Assembly: GCF_900087055.1 (NCBI RefSeq) | Contig: NZ_LT575468.1 | Span: 1,488,001 to 1,552,000 of the forward strand | Reading direction: 5' to 3' | From: Plesiomonas shigelloides | GTDB lineage: Bacteria > Pseudomonadota > Gammaproteobacteria > Enterobacterales > CAMTGL01 | DNA length: 64,000 nucleotides | In this document: one piece after another, positions 19,132-28,532 of the stretch | How the letters are laid out: each line of letters begins with the position of its first letter | How positions within the stretch are numbered: the first letter of the stretch is position 1 | The notes under the pieces: model-generated | The model's input: the letters and a program-made list of their open reading frames with translations, nothing else | Told to the model about the DNA's origin: nothing | The model's database searches: none | Made by a program: the position numbers and the translations under genes

Positions 19132-19622
19132 TTCTCTCCGTTACCACGTGCTGCGGACTGATCCGCTTTGTTGCTGTTTGCTGCGTTTGACTGTTCCGCT
19201 TCGACCGTTTCCGGTGCATCTGGCGTACCGGCCATCAAATCGGATTTAGCGTGAATGCGTTGGTACACCACGGATACCGCAGTCATCACAATCAGTGTAC
19301 TGACGGTGGTGGAGACCAAAAACGCCCCCATGCTGCTGGAGAGATCACGGTAATGGTTGATCAGGCCGACACCGATAGGAATGAACAGTACCGCCATATA
19401 GCGGATAAAGAGATAACATCCCGGTTTCACCCAATCGGCTTTCACAATTTGCAGACTGAGCAGAATGAACAGCACCAGCATACCGATGATGCTACCGGGG
19501 ATATTAAGATGCAGCCAAGCAGACAGGCTGTTTCCCACCCATAAACACGCAAAAATAAGTACAAAGGCTCGGGCATAGCCCCATACATTGCTGACGTACT
19601 GTGACATAAGATTAGACAACAC
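19128..19622 (-). CDS. yohJ: LrgA/CidA-family membrane protein YohJ
   Basis: Small partner of YohK with four membrane segments in the first 115 residues (YARAFVLIFACLWVGN, LNIPGSIIGMLVLFILL, IRYMAVLFIPIGVGLI and a last span). It is 164 residues, longer than the 132 of E. coli YohJ. The surplus is a charged Ala/Asn/Glu-rich cytoplasmic tail after residue 130. A CRP-like site lies just upstream at 19661-19676. Start may be 19622 or the second Met at 19607. Confidence 0.92.
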   Translation of the reverse strand: MLSNLMSQYVSNVWGYARAFVLIFACLWVGNSLSAWLHLNIPGSIIGMLVLFILLSLQIVKADWVKPGCYLFIRYMAVLFIPIGVGLINHYRDLSSSMGAFLVSTTVSTLIVMTAVSVVYQRIHAKSDLMAGTPDAPETVEAEQSNAANSNKADQSAARGNGEK

Positions 19623-19660
19623 TCATTAACCTGTAATCATCATACAATTATTCTATAGGA

Positions 19661-19676
19661 TGTGCCATAGATCACA
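19661..19676 (-). promoter_or_regulatory. CRP-like site upstream of yohJ
   Basis: TGTGC-CATAGA-TCACA matches the CRP consensus TGTGA-N6-TCACA at nine of ten key bases and is about 40 bases before the yohJ start. Confidence 0.55.
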
Positions 19677-19879
19677 CAAATTAATTGTCTCGGATTATGG
19701 GCGTAGGGATCTGTCAGACATTAGCATACTCACTGTCACTCACCCACGCTTATCTGCGTGCTAGCGCACAAATGAGTGTAGTAATTTGATCATCATTTCT
19801 TTTCTGTGATGTATAGACAAAGGCAAAAGCAGGTTGATAGACTAAAAACGTTTCTGGTGACAACCGGAAAACATGAAAG

Positions 19880-20062
19880 TTCGGATGAAGGTATCAGGAG
19901 AGTGGAGAATCGACTCCACGCCGAAGAAGTAAATCTTTCAGGCGCTGTTATTCAACAGCAGGGACTGTTACTGGACGAGCCCTTGGAGAGATCCATTGAG
20001 TTGGACGCCGAAGGCGCAAGGTGGCTCCCGCCACTCAAACGCTCAGGCAAAAGGACAGGGGA
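19880..20062 (+). ncRNA. Tandem glycine riboswitch
   Basis: Two similar aptamers lie in series before an alanine/glycine symporter gene. The first has GGAGAGTGGAGAATCGACTC...CGCCGAAGAAGTAAATC...TTTCAGGC, and the second GGAGAGATCCATTGAG...ACGCCGAAGGCGCAAGGTGG...AAACGCTCAGGCAAAAGGACAGGG. The repeated GGAGAG, CGCCGAAG and CTCAGGCAAAAGGAC blocks are the conserved glycine-aptamer core. The tandem layout upstream of an AGCS-family gene is a known arrangement in gammaproteobacteria. Confidence 0.93.
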
Positions 20063-20149
20063 AGAGATGTGCGGAAGGCTGGCCGAAAGGGCAGTCTGCG
20101 TTGTGTTATGAGTTTTTTCATCAGCTGTAAACGACCACATATCTGTTTC

Positions 20150-20188
20150 TCCTCCTAAAACGGTCAGCTTTATCGCCCTTAAGGAGGA
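20150..20188 (+). promoter_or_regulatory. Anti-Shine-Dalgarno / Shine-Dalgarno pair in the riboswitch expression platform
   Basis: TCCTCCT at 20150-20156 is the exact complement of AGGAGGA at 20182-20188, the ribosome site of the following GTG start. A hairpin would mask the ribosome site. No T-rich intrinsic terminator is visible after the aptamers, which suggests control at translation. Confidence 0.6.
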
Positions 20189-20193
20189 ATGTT

Positions 20194-21558
20194 GTGTTTG
20201 ACCTGCAATCCGTATTGCAAACCATCGATAATTTTGTCTGGGGTGCGCCGCTGTTGATTCTGCTGGTGGGAACCGGTGTTTATCTAACAGTACGTCTGCG
20301 CCTGATCCAGATTTTCTCTCTGCCGCGTGCATTTTCCTATATGTTCCGTTCCGAGCCGGGCCAAGGTGCGGGTGATGTGAGTGCCTTTGCTGCGCTCTGT
20401 ACCGCGCTGTCTGCCACTATCGGTACCGGTAATATTGTTGGGGTAGCCACGGCAATCAAAGCCGGTGGGCCGGGTGCGCTGTTTTGGATGTGGATGGCGG
20501 CATTCTTTGGCATGGCCACCAAATACGCCGAATGTTTGCTGGCCGTGAAATACCGCGTGAAAGATGCCAATGGTCAGATGGCGGGCGGCCCGATGTATTA
20601 CATCGAAAAAGGGCTGGGCCTGAAGTGGTTGGCGTCGCTGTTTGCGGTGTTTGGTATCGGGGTGGCGTTCTTCGGGATCGGCACATTCCCGCAGGTCAAT
20701 GCGATCACCGAATCGCTGCAAAATACCTTTGGTTTCCCTATTTGGATCACCGCGACCGTACTGACATGCTTAGTCGCCGCCGTTACCCTTGGCGGGATCA
20801 AGCGGATTTCGGCCATTGCCCAGCTGACAGTTCCGTTTATGGCGCTGTTCTATGTGGCCGGTTCTGTGCTGCTGCTGATGGTGAATTACCATAAGGTGCC
20901 GGATGCGGTGATGTTGATCCTGACATCGGCATTTAACCCTGATGCCGCTGTGGGTGGTGCGCTGGGTCTGACCATTCAGCAGGTGATGAAATCCGGTATT
21001 GCGCGCGGCGTGTTCTCTAACGAATCAGGCCTTGGCAGTGCGCCGATTGCCGCGGCTGCGGCACGTACCAATGAGCCAGTGCGTCAAGGTTTGGTCTCGA
21101 TGACCGGTACCTTTATCGATACCTTGGTGATCTGTACGATGACCGGTTTGGCGCTGGTGGTGACTGGGGTATGGAATACACCACTCAGCGGCGCAGCGAT
21201 GACCAATGCGGCCTTTGCGACCGGCTTGAATGAGCTGGGGCAGTGGGTGGTGACTATCGGTCTGATGTTCTTTGCCTTTACAACAATTTTGGGCTGGAAC
21301 TACTACGGTGAGCGCTGCGTAACCTATCTGTTCGGTACTAAAGGGATCCGTCCGTACCGTTGGATCTTTATCCTACTGGTGGCATCGGGTGCGTTTTTGA
21401 AACTCGATACCATCTGGATTTTGGCGGATATCGTCAATGGCCTGATGGCGATCCCGAATCTGATTGCGCTCGTCGGGCTGCGTCATGTGGTGGTTGCCGA
21501 AACCCGTGATTATTTCGCTCGCATGAAACTGCCGCGTGAGGCTGTAGAAGCGGTTTAA
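20194..21558 (+). CDS. Sodium:alanine/glycine symporter (AGCS family)
   Basis: A 454-residue carrier with about eleven membrane spans that takes up alanine or glycine with sodium. Typical parts are GAGDVSAFAALCTALSATIG(TGNIVG) near residue 55-80, the GGPMYYIEKGLG segment and GIARGVFSNESGLGSAPIAA. It starts with GTG at 20194, fixed by AAGGAGGA five bases upstream. The glycine riboswitch in its leader indicates that its physiological substrate is glycine, or that it acts in glycine homeostasis. A terminator follows. Confidence 0.95.
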   Translation: MFDLQSVLQTIDNFVWGAPLLILLVGTGVYLTVRLRLIQIFSLPRAFSYMFRSEPGQGAGDVSAFAALCTALSATIGTGNIVGVATAIKAGGPGALFWMWMAAFFGMATKYAECLLAVKYRVKDANGQMAGGPMYYIEKGLGLKWLASLFAVFGIGVAFFGIGTFPQVNAITESLQNTFGFPIWITATVLTCLVAAVTLGGIKRISAIAQLTVPFMALFYVAGSVLLLMVNYHKVPDAVMLILTSAFNPDAAVGGALGLTIQQVMKSGIARGVFSNESGLGSAPIAAAAARTNEPVRQGLVSMTGTFIDTLVICTMTGLALVVTGVWNTPLSGAAMTNAAFATGLNELGQWVVTIGLMFFAFTTILGWNYYGERCVTYLFGTKGIRPYRWIFILLVASGAFLKLDTIWILADIVNGLMAIPNLIALVGLRHVVVAETRDYFARMKLPREAVEAV

Positions 21559-21628
21559 GCTATGCCGGTGTTGCACAAGGTATTGCCGGTGTTGTCAGTA
21601 GGCAATCCGTATAATCAGTAATGAAAGC

Positions 21629-21664
21629 AAACGGCTTTGGGTAGTAATCCAAAGCCGTTTTCTT
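21629..21664 (+). terminator. Intrinsic terminator after the AGCS symporter
   Basis: AAACGGCTTTGG (21629-21640) and CCAAAGCCGTTT (21649-21660) form a twelve-base perfect stem followed by T-rich DNA. Confidence 0.9.
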
Positions 21665-21775
21665 ATCGCGAGTCAGTTGATTTTATCCCACCAGAACATA
21701 CTTCTTTTTGTATCCGTTTTTTGCGTGAGTGGCTAGCATGCTTCTCTTCTTGTCAATTTGCGTTGCTATTACATG

Positions 21776-22396
21776 TTACAAGCTCTGCGGCAATGCCTTG
21801 AGTGTTGTAATTGTTGGGTAACCTGACCAGCTCATCAATTGCTTCTCTGTAGCTTCACCATGCGCTTGTAGCCACTGGCCGGTTTCGAGTGCTGCATTCT
21901 GGCTATTCTCTGCATTGTCGTAACTGCGTCGTGAGTAGACGATGAATATGCCAGTGCCATCCACCAACATTGCGCGTGCAAACACCGTTTCCAACACGCC
22001 TGGCGCGCCTAATATTGCCACAATCAAGTGTTCGGCGGGTTTAGTCGCTGTGGCTGGAATGGAATTAACGCGGACAATTTTCCCCGCCTGCTGATAATTG
22101 GCCAGTACCGCATTGCTCAGTTGTGCCAATTGCTCACCATCATGCACGGTGGGATAGACGTTGATCGTCATCATCTCATGCCAAGTCGATAAATCGGTTT
22201 GTTCTGGCGGCGTAAATTCATTCTGATTGTCTTTCGACCAGCGATGCACAAAAGTTTTCCCCGCAAATTGCAGGGGAGCCACGGATACAGATGGTGCTGT
22301 TGTGCTAGATGTAGGTGCGGCATGAACGGGGTGTAATGTGCTGACCAGCGTGGTGCTAAGCAGCGCGGCCAGCATTAAAAATCCAGCTTTATTCAT
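21776..22396 (-). CDS. Secreted protein of unknown function
   Basis: I do not recognise this 206-residue protein. A clear signal peptide (MNKAGFLMLAALLSTTLVST to HAA, cleavage near residue 27) is followed by a short Thr/Ser/Pro linker and a globular part of about 170 residues with no cysteine motif. The start at 22396 is chosen because GGGAAG is well placed before it; an upstream extension to 22492 lacks a leader-like start. It is divergent from phoA, so the two share the upstream interval and it may be co-regulated by PhoB, but that is inference. Confidence 0.7.
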   Translation of the reverse strand: MNKAGFLMLAALLSTTLVSTLHPVHAAPTSSTTAPSVSVAPLQFAGKTFVHRWSKDNQNEFTPPEQTDLSTWHEMMTINVYPTVHDGEQLAQLSNAVLANYQQAGKIVRVNSIPATATKPAEHLIVAILGAPGVLETVFARAMLVDGTGIFIVYSRRSYDNAENSQNAALETGQWLQAHGEATEKQLMSWSGYPTITTLKALPQSL

Positions 22397-22472
22397 ATGT
22401 CTTCCCTGAGAATAAATGGTCAATGAATCTGACAGGTTTACATTATTCGCCTTTCTGCGGCACAACACAAAA

Positions 22473-22490
22473 CTGTTATCGTACCGCCAC
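22473..22490 (+). promoter_or_regulatory. Pho box upstream of phoA
   Basis: CTGTTAT-CGTA-CCGCCAC fits the 7-4-7 layout of the PhoB site (CTGTCAT-N4-CTGTCAC) with one mismatch in the first half and two in the second. It ends 86 bases before the phoA start. Confidence 0.6.
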
Positions 22491-22576
22491 AAAAACGTAA
22501 TGACATCTCGTTATCTTTCAGCGGGTCAGCCGGAGAGTTACCGGCAGGATTTTGTTTTATATGGAGATTTATCAGC

Positions 22577-24031
22577 ATGTCCGTTCGTTTCCCATTAACC
22601 CTGCTTACCAGTGCTCTGTTATTGTCCTTAAGTGGTGGCGCTTCTGCGCAAGCGGCTGAGGCACATGCCGCTGGCCCAAAAATCGAACATCGCGCCGCCC
22701 AAGGTGATGTGACCCAGTTTGGTGGTGCTCGCCGTTTGACCGAAGAACAAACGGCAGCACTGCGCGCTTCTCTGTCCGACAAGCAGGTGAAAAACGTGAT
22801 TCTGCTGATTGGCGATGGCATGGGCGACTCGGAAATTACTGCAGCGCGCAATTATGCTAATGGCGCCGGTGGTTTCTTTGCTGGGATTGATGCGCTGCCA
22901 TTGACTGGTCAGTACACCCACTACGCGTTAGATAAAAAGACCGGTAAGCCAGATTATGTGACGGATTCCGCGGCGTCGGCTACGGCGTGGAGCTCGGGCG
23001 TGAAAACCTATAATGGCGCGCTGGGTGTTGATATCCATGAAAAGCCACACACCACATTGATGCAGCTGGCGAAAGCGGCGGGTAAAGGTACCGGTAACGT
23101 CTCCACCGCAGAATTACAAGATGCGACACCGGCGGCGATGATGGCGCATGTGACCGCGCGTAAATGTTATGGCCCAGAAGCGACCAGCAAACTGTGCCCA
23201 ACTAATGCGTTGGAAAACGGTGGTAAGGGTTCGATTACCGAACAAATGTTGCAAACTCGCCCTGATGTGACTTTAGGCGGCGGGATGAAGACCTTCAGCG
23301 AAGTGAGCAAAGCCGGTGCCGGCCAAGGTAAAACGCTGCGTCAACAGGCGCAAGAGCAGGGCTTTGTGATTGTCGAAACGCTCGATGATCTGAAAAAAGT
23401 GCAGTCTGCCGATCAAAAAGCGCCACTGTTAGGCCTGTTCTCTGACGGTAATATGCCAGTACGCTGGAAAGGTCCAAAAGCCAGTTATCATGGTAACTTA
23501 GACCAACCGGCGGTGACCTGTACCGCGAACCCAGAGCGCAGCGCATCGGTGCCGAATCTGGCTGATATGACAGAAAAAGCCATCGATTTGCTGAAAACCA
23601 ATCCCAATGGGTTCTTCTTGCAAGTTGAGGGCGCGTCGATTGACAAACAAGATCACGCAGCGAACCCGTGTGGCCAATTTGGTGAAACGGTGGATCTGGA
23701 TGAAGCGGTACAAAAGGCACTGGAGTTTGCCCGCGCAGATGGCAACACCTTGGTCATTGTGACCGCTGACCACGCGCACTCCAGCCAAATCGTAGCACCG
23801 GACACCAAAGCGCCGGGTCTGACCCAAGCCCTGAACACCAAAGATGGTGCAGTGATGGCGATCAGCTATGGCACAGCGGAAGCCGATGAGTCACAAGAGC
23901 ATACCGGCTCTCAACTGCGTATTGCTGCCTATGGTCCACGTGCGGCGAACGTTGTGGGGCTGACTGACCAGACTGACTTGTTCTTCACCATGCGTGATGC
24001 GATGGGGCTCAAGCAAGACAAGCAACAATAA
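22577..24031 (+). CDS. phoA: Alkaline phosphatase PhoA
   Basis: Periplasmic phosphomonoesterase that releases phosphate from organic esters. The 484-residue protein has a signal peptide (cleavage near ASA/QAAEA, residue 24-28), first metal aspartate in [10 protein letters not shown] (Asp80), nucleophile Ser131 in [13 protein letters not shown], metal segment [14 protein letters not shown] and [10 protein letters not shown]. Four cysteines for disulphides are present. It is very close to enterobacterial PhoA. A Pho box lies upstream and a strong terminator downstream, so it is a single-gene phosphate-starvation unit. Confidence 0.97.
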   Translation: MSVRFPLTLLTSALLLSLSGGASAQAAEAHAAGPKIEHRAAQGDVTQFGGARRLTEEQTAALRASLSDKQVKNVILLIGDGMGDSEITAARNYANGAGGFFAGIDALPLTGQYTHYALDKKTGKPDYVTDSAASATAWSSGVKTYNGALGVDIHEKPHTTLMQLAKAAGKGTGNVSTAELQDATPAAMMAHVTARKCYGPEATSKLCPTNALENGGKGSITEQMLQTRPDVTLGGGMKTFSEVSKAGAGQGKTLRQQAQEQGFVIVETLDDLKKVQSADQKAPLLGLFSDGNMPVRWKGPKASYHGNLDQPAVTCTANPERSASVPNLADMTEKAIDLLKTNPNGFFLQVEGASIDKQDHAANPCGQFGETVDLDEAVQKALEFARADGNTLVIVTADHAHSSQIVAPDTKAPGLTQALNTKDGAVMAISYGTAEADESQEHTGSQLRIAAYGPRAANVVGLTDQTDLFFTMRDAMGLKQDKQQ

Positions 24032-24060
24032 GCGCTAGACAGCGATACATAGACATCAAG

Positions 24061-24087
24061 CCGCAGTCTTTGGACTGCGGTTTTTTT
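24061..24087 (+). terminator. Intrinsic terminator of phoA
   Basis: CCGCAGTC (24061-24068) and GACTGCGG (24073-24080) with loop TTTG, followed by seven T. Confidence 0.92.
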
Positions 24088-24293
24088 ACGTCTTTTTTTG
24101 CGTATTAAGATAGGTTGGAATGCGCGAGTATTACGTTAGAAATACATCATATCAATGTGCTGCTTGGGCGCTGTTTGAGTATAAAAATACGCTATAGTTG
24201 ATGGTTGGGAGCTCCGTTGAGTCGTGTGTAGCGAAAGCGTATTCAATCAGAGCGGCGAGCGATCAGTCTATGGGTAGCAAGGGGCGCAATGCG

Positions 24294-24764
24294 ATGAAAG
24301 CATGGGTCATGATTACAGCGGGCGTGGTGATGTTGAGTCAAACGCCTGCGTTTGCCATTAGCGAAGCATATCGGCAAAAGCTGGAGCATTCAGGTTGTAC
24401 GCAAGTGAGCGAATTGCAAGGCTGTGATATCAACAAGAGCAAGGCGGAAAATGCCAAAGCCGGTTTTGTGACGGCAGAAGCGGCTGCGCCAACCACACAG
24501 GCAACGGCTGATCCTGCGCATCCCTATACTGGGCAGTGGGTGGCTAAAAATGATCGTGGGGATACCGTCGCGACCATTCGCGTCGATAAGCAAGAGCATG
24601 TGTGGGTGAACGGCGAGAAGGTGAAAGCTAAACGCAGTGATGGCGCGCTGGAGTTCCATCAGGGCAGCTTGGTGTACCGCATCCAAGGCGATCGTCGCTT
24701 AAAAGACGAAGATAAATGGATGGATCGTGATGCCGGCACCTCTGGCCCGATTGTCGCGGAATAA
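24294..24764 (+). CDS. Small secreted protein of unknown function
   Basis: A 156-residue protein that I do not recognise. A signal peptide MKAWVMITAGVVMLSQTPAF-A is followed by a segment with two cysteines nine residues apart (SGCTQVSELQGCDI), an alanine/threonine linker, then a basic, tryptophan-containing C-terminal half (YTGQWVAKNDRGDTVATIRV, VWVNGEKVKAKRSDGALEF) that looks like a small beta-barrel. The start at 24294 gives a normal leader; a longer frame from 24198 does not. It is a single gene between phoA and rarD. Confidence 0.7.
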   Translation: MKAWVMITAGVVMLSQTPAFAISEAYRQKLEHSGCTQVSELQGCDINKSKAENAKAGFVTAEAAAPTTQATADPAHPYTGQWVAKNDRGDTVATIRVDKQEHVWVNGEKVKAKRSDGALEFHQGSLVYRIQGDRRLKDEDKWMDRDAGTSGPIVAE

Positions 24765-24896
24765 CATTCGTTGCGAAATAACGTCACGGAATAGTGTTGC
24801 GGAATAAAAAACGGCGTCGCTGCTATGTTGATAAGCGACGCCGTTTGTATCTGTTAGTTTGAGCGCTATATTTTACGTGCTGATTTTAACGCTTAG

Positions 24897-25811
24897 TCAG
24901 CCTCGTGGCTGATGTTTTTCGCGCAAGACGCCTTTGTATTTCCAGTGACTGAAAATCATCTCCGCGACACAGAAAATCAGACCGGCCCAAATAAAGCTAA
25001 AGCTTACGCCTTTGACCATATCAAACGGTTCATCAAAGATCAGCACCGCTAGAATAAACTGCAGCGATGGCTCGATATACTGCACCAAACCGACTACCGT
25101 TAATGAGGTGCGTTTTACCGCTAAGGCAAACAGCAGCAGCGGCACCAGCGTGACCGGCGCACTTAGAATATATCCCGCGCGGGTGATGTTATCGGCATCC
25201 AGCAGCACACTGTTGCCACTGAACAGCAGCCAGAGTGCGCACACCAAGGCAAACGGGAACAGGAACAGTGTTTCCACACTTAGCGCGGTCAGCGAGTCAT
25301 AGCGCACTTGCTTACGGATCAGACCATAAACTGCAAAAGCGACGCCCATCAAAATCGCCAACCACGGCAGTTCACCGTAATGCCACACTTGGTAGCCCAC
25401 ACCGACAATCGCCAGAACGACCGCCAACTGTTGGAACCGACTCAGCTTATCGCTCAAGAAAATCACGCCAAGCGCAATCGAGCACAGTGGGTTGATAAAG
25501 TAGCCTAAGCTGGCGGCCAAAACCTGATCGTGGGTAATGGCGTAGGTGAAGGCTGTCCAGGAAACACACATCACGATCCCGCCCAGGAGACAGCCGAACA
25601 GGGATTTTTTATCCTGCCAGACCTCACGGAACGAGGTGCGATTTTTGATCAGTAAACGCGCTAACAGCAGTAGCGGTAAAGACCAAACCAGACGTTGCGC
25701 CAGAAGCTCAATGGCATCGGCACCGGGGATTAAACGGTAGAAGAGAGGCGTGATGCCCCAGAGTACGAAGGCCAACGCAGCAAGAACTGGCCCAGAGAAT
25801 AGTTGTGGCAT
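24897..25811 (-). CDS. rarD: RarD, EamA-family transporter
   Basis: A 304-residue DMT-type membrane protein with ten spans. ASLGYFINPL, the FYRL segment after span 1 and QYIEPSLQFILAVLIFDEPF match the RarD subfamily, which in E. coli is known only through chloramphenicol-related annotations. I start at 25811 (MPQLFSGPV); the frame extends to a GTG at 25841. Substrate unknown. It is separate from the unrelated neighbours. Confidence 0.88.
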   Translation of the reverse strand: MPQLFSGPVLAALAFVLWGITPLFYRLIPGADAIELLAQRLVWSLPLLLLARLLIKNRTSFREVWQDKKSLFGCLLGGIVMCVSWTAFTYAITHDQVLAASLGYFINPLCSIALGVIFLSDKLSRFQQLAVVLAIVGVGYQVWHYGELPWLAILMGVAFAVYGLIRKQVRYDSLTALSVETLFLFPFALVCALWLLFSGNSVLLDADNITRAGYILSAPVTLVPLLLFALAVKRTSLTVVGLVQYIEPSLQFILAVLIFDEPFDMVKGVSFSFIWAGLIFCVAEMIFSHWKYKGVLREKHQPRG

Positions 25812-25979
25812 AGTTATCGTGGCACTCTTTACGGGCCACACCTTTTATCAGTTTATTGTTATTAATGGAGTTCGTAGAGCAGTAATCGGAAGGGTTCCTG
25901 CTGTGTTACTTGTTACGGGTGTAATGAGCATCGCGCTACAAAATGTCGCTTTTGCTCATTACACCAGCAATCTTAACAG

Positions 25980-27404
25980 TTAAGACACCAGACGACAGCC
26001 GTAATCGTACAACGCTTTGAGCAATGCCAACTTTTCTGCGTTATCGTCATACAGATTAGCCAGATCTTCCAAGCTACGCGTAAAGCGCGGCGCTTGTTCG
26101 GTCAGCACCTGCTGGCGGTGTTGTTGCCATTCACGTTGCTCTTCCCGAGTCAGAGTTTGCGGGAAGTTACGCGCGCGGTAACGAAACAGCAGGGGAGCGA
26201 TGCGATCATCAGTGTATTGCAGATCCAGTGTGCCAAGCGCTTCAGGCGCACTGCTGCGGATAATTTGCATCGCGGCCTTGTCAGCATCCGAGAAAAAACC
26301 GTCGTACAGGCGTGCATCGACATCGCTTTGTGCGGGGTAGTCACGCTCTTGAGCGAAGATGGCGACGACTTTATCGCGCAAATCTGGCGCGTCTTTGAGG
26401 CGCTGTAAGTTTTGCAGACAGGCGGCGCGATCAATGCCCAGTCGCTCGGCATTTTCTGGCAGCAAGGTTTTGGCGGGGGCCAAAATAGGGCACTTATTGA
26501 TGTGCACCAGTTTGAGTGGGATGCGGCTTTCTCCCGGCGCTAAATCAGCCGTGGCGGTATAGAGCTTTTCGCGCAAGGTATCGGCATCGGCGGTCAGTAG
26601 CGGGGTGATATCACCGGCCAGATCGCAAACAATCACGGCATTTTGATTGGTCGGATGCCAAGCCAGCGGCACAATCCAGCTGGTGTTGCCGCGCGCACTC
26701 CCAAACATACCGGATACATGCACCAGCGGCGCCATATTCACCAGATCCAGCAAGCCAGACACTTTACGCTTGTGGCGATGAGTCAGGAAATAATCGAATA
26801 ATTTCGGTTGCGCTTGACGTAGCAAACGCGCCATCGCGATGGTGGCATGCACGTCAGACATCGCATCGTGCGCTTGTGTGTGTTCAATGCCGTTGGCTTT
26901 GGTCAATTTTTCCAGCTTAAAGCTCGGTAGACCATCGTCACCTTCTGGCCACGCGATCCCTTCAGGGCGCAGCGCGTAACAGGCGCGCACCACATCCAGC
27001 AGATCCCAGCGAGAATTGTTGTTTTGCCAGCTGTAAGCATACGGATCGATGAAGTTGCGGTAAAAAATATTACGCGTTACCTCATCATCAAAACGGATAT
27101 TGTTATAGCCCACTGTGCAGGTGCGTGGTTGGCTAAATTGTTCGTGAATCAGCGTAGCAAATTCAGCTTCACTGACTCCCCGCGCCAGAGCCACTTGCGG
27201 GGTGATCCCCGTGATCATCACTGCTTCTGGATGGGGCAAGTAATCATCAGTGGGTTTGCAATATATCACCAGCGGTTCGCCGATGATATTGAAGTCACTG
27301 TCGGTACGGATACCGGCAAACTGTGCCGGTCGGTCGAGCGCCGGATGGGTTCCCCAGGTCTCAAAATCGTAAAAGTAATAAGTATCCTGTGCCTGACTGC
27401 TCAT
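25980..27404 (-). CDS. sbcB: Exonuclease I (ssDNA 3'-5' exonuclease)
   Basis: SbcB degrades single-stranded DNA 3' to 5' and takes part in mismatch repair and recombination control. The 474-residue protein begins with the DEDD-type motif I YDFETWG (Asp13, Glu15), has VGYNNIRFDDE (motif II) and HDAMSDVHATIAMARLL (motif III), then the SH3-like and C-terminal helical parts typical of exonuclease I. I start at 27404; an extension to 27452 has no family match. The length equals that of E. coli SbcB (475) within a residue. Confidence 0.96.
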   Translation of the reverse strand: MSSQAQDTYYFYDFETWGTHPALDRPAQFAGIRTDSDFNIIGEPLVIYCKPTDDYLPHPEAVMITGITPQVALARGVSEAEFATLIHEQFSQPRTCTVGYNNIRFDDEVTRNIFYRNFIDPYAYSWQNNNSRWDLLDVVRACYALRPEGIAWPEGDDGLPSFKLEKLTKANGIEHTQAHDAMSDVHATIAMARLLRQAQPKLFDYFLTHRHKRKVSGLLDLVNMAPLVHVSGMFGSARGNTSWIVPLAWHPTNQNAVIVCDLAGDITPLLTADADTLREKLYTATADLAPGESRIPLKLVHINKCPILAPAKTLLPENAERLGIDRAACLQNLQRLKDAPDLRDKVVAIFAQERDYPAQSDVDARLYDGFFSDADKAAMQIIRSSAPEALGTLDLQYTDDRIAPLLFRYRARNFPQTLTREEQREWQQHRQQVLTEQAPRFTRSLEDLANLYDDNAEKLALLKALYDYGCRLVS

Positions 27405-27701
27405 GGTGTTCTTCTGTACCTGCCTGAAAACAACTGCAATATAACGGGTCATAGTAAAGATAACTGCCCGTAAAAGGTAGTCCTGTCTGGTTGCATTGCA
27501 GCAGAAAAAAGCGCTCTGGCTCGCTGTTTACCGACTGTTACCGCTTTTGTGCTCAAGTTTTCGCGTAAAACTGCGATATCAAAAGAAGAGAGTACAAATT
27601 TATCGTACGAATCGGTATGGGGACAGGGTGATCGCAATGTGGGATCCTGCGTTCTGTGCCGCCAACAGCCTGATTATTGACGACGAGCACAGAGGTTTGA
27701 T

Positions 27702-28442
27702 GTGAGTTTCATTGGTTTTTTTGTTGCCCTGATTTGTATTTTGGGGGCGAACTTAATTGAAGGCGGTCATCCGTCGGCATTGCTGAACGGTCCGGCATTT
27801 TTGATCGTCGTCGGGGGTACTATCGGTGCGGCGATGGTGCAGTTTCCATTCAATGTCATGTGGCGCAGCCTCAAGCGTTTTCGTTGGTTGGTGATCCCGC
27901 TGCGAATGGATTTTTTCTCCCAAGCTGAAATGCTAGAGAAACTGGCCAGTGTAGCGCGCAAAGAAGGCTTTTTGGCTCTGGATGCGATGATTGAAGAGAT
28001 CCCCGATCCTTTCACCGCTAAAGGCGTGCAAATGCTGGTGGACGGTGTCGACAAAGACGCGCTCTATGATCTCTTAGAAGCTGAAATCGAAAAAGAGCAA
28101 TATGACATTGAGCAGACCGCCAAGCTGTACGAATCCATGGGCGGTTATAGCCCAACCATGGGTATTCTGGGTGCGGTATTGGGCCTGATTCACGCCATGG
28201 GGCTGTTGGATCGGCCAGACGAGCTGGGTCAGGGGATCGCGGTTGCGTTCGTGGCCACCATTTACGGTGTGGCATTTGCCAACGTGTTGTTGCTGCCATT
28301 TGCCAACCGTTATAAAGCGTTTGCCCATGATCTGTATAACTTCAAAATCATGAGTGTGGATGCGCTGTATTCCATTGCCGAAGGTCATAGCCCACATCAA
28401 ATTCGTCAGCGTTTGGATGTGTATACCGAAGAGTTACAGTGA
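27702..28442 (+). CDS. motA: Flagellar motor stator protein, MotA/MotC type
   Basis: Ion-channel subunit of the flagellar stator, 246 residues with four membrane spans. GGHPSALLNGPAFLIVVGGTIGA in the first part, the cytoplasmic loop with RKEGFLALD, and GGYSPTMGILGAVLGLIHAMG with the conserved proline in span 3 are clear. Length and the LLNGPA segment are closer to Pseudomonas MotC than to the 295-residue E. coli MotA. It starts with GTG at 27702 behind AGAGG. motB follows after 90 bases. No other flagellar gene is nearby. Confidence 0.92.
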   Translation: MSFIGFFVALICILGANLIEGGHPSALLNGPAFLIVVGGTIGAAMVQFPFNVMWRSLKRFRWLVIPLRMDFFSQAEMLEKLASVARKEGFLALDAMIEEIPDPFTAKGVQMLVDGVDKDALYDLLEAEIEKEQYDIEQTAKLYESMGGYSPTMGILGAVLGLIHAMGLLDRPDELGQGIAVAFVATIYGVAFANVLLLPFANRYKAFAHDLYNFKIMSVDALYSIAEGHSPHQIRQRLDVYTEELQ

Positions 28443-28532
28443 TCGAGCGGTTATTTGAACCGCGGATTGACATTGCTAAACCGTTAGCCGGCTAAAAAAG
28501 AAATTTAGCGGAAAATAGAGAAGAGAACGTCT

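Noticed and set aside
27496-27705. Forward frame of 69 codons upstream of motA, overlapping its start
   Set aside because: Composition is unlike a protein gene and no family is apparent; the interval more likely holds the motAB promoter.
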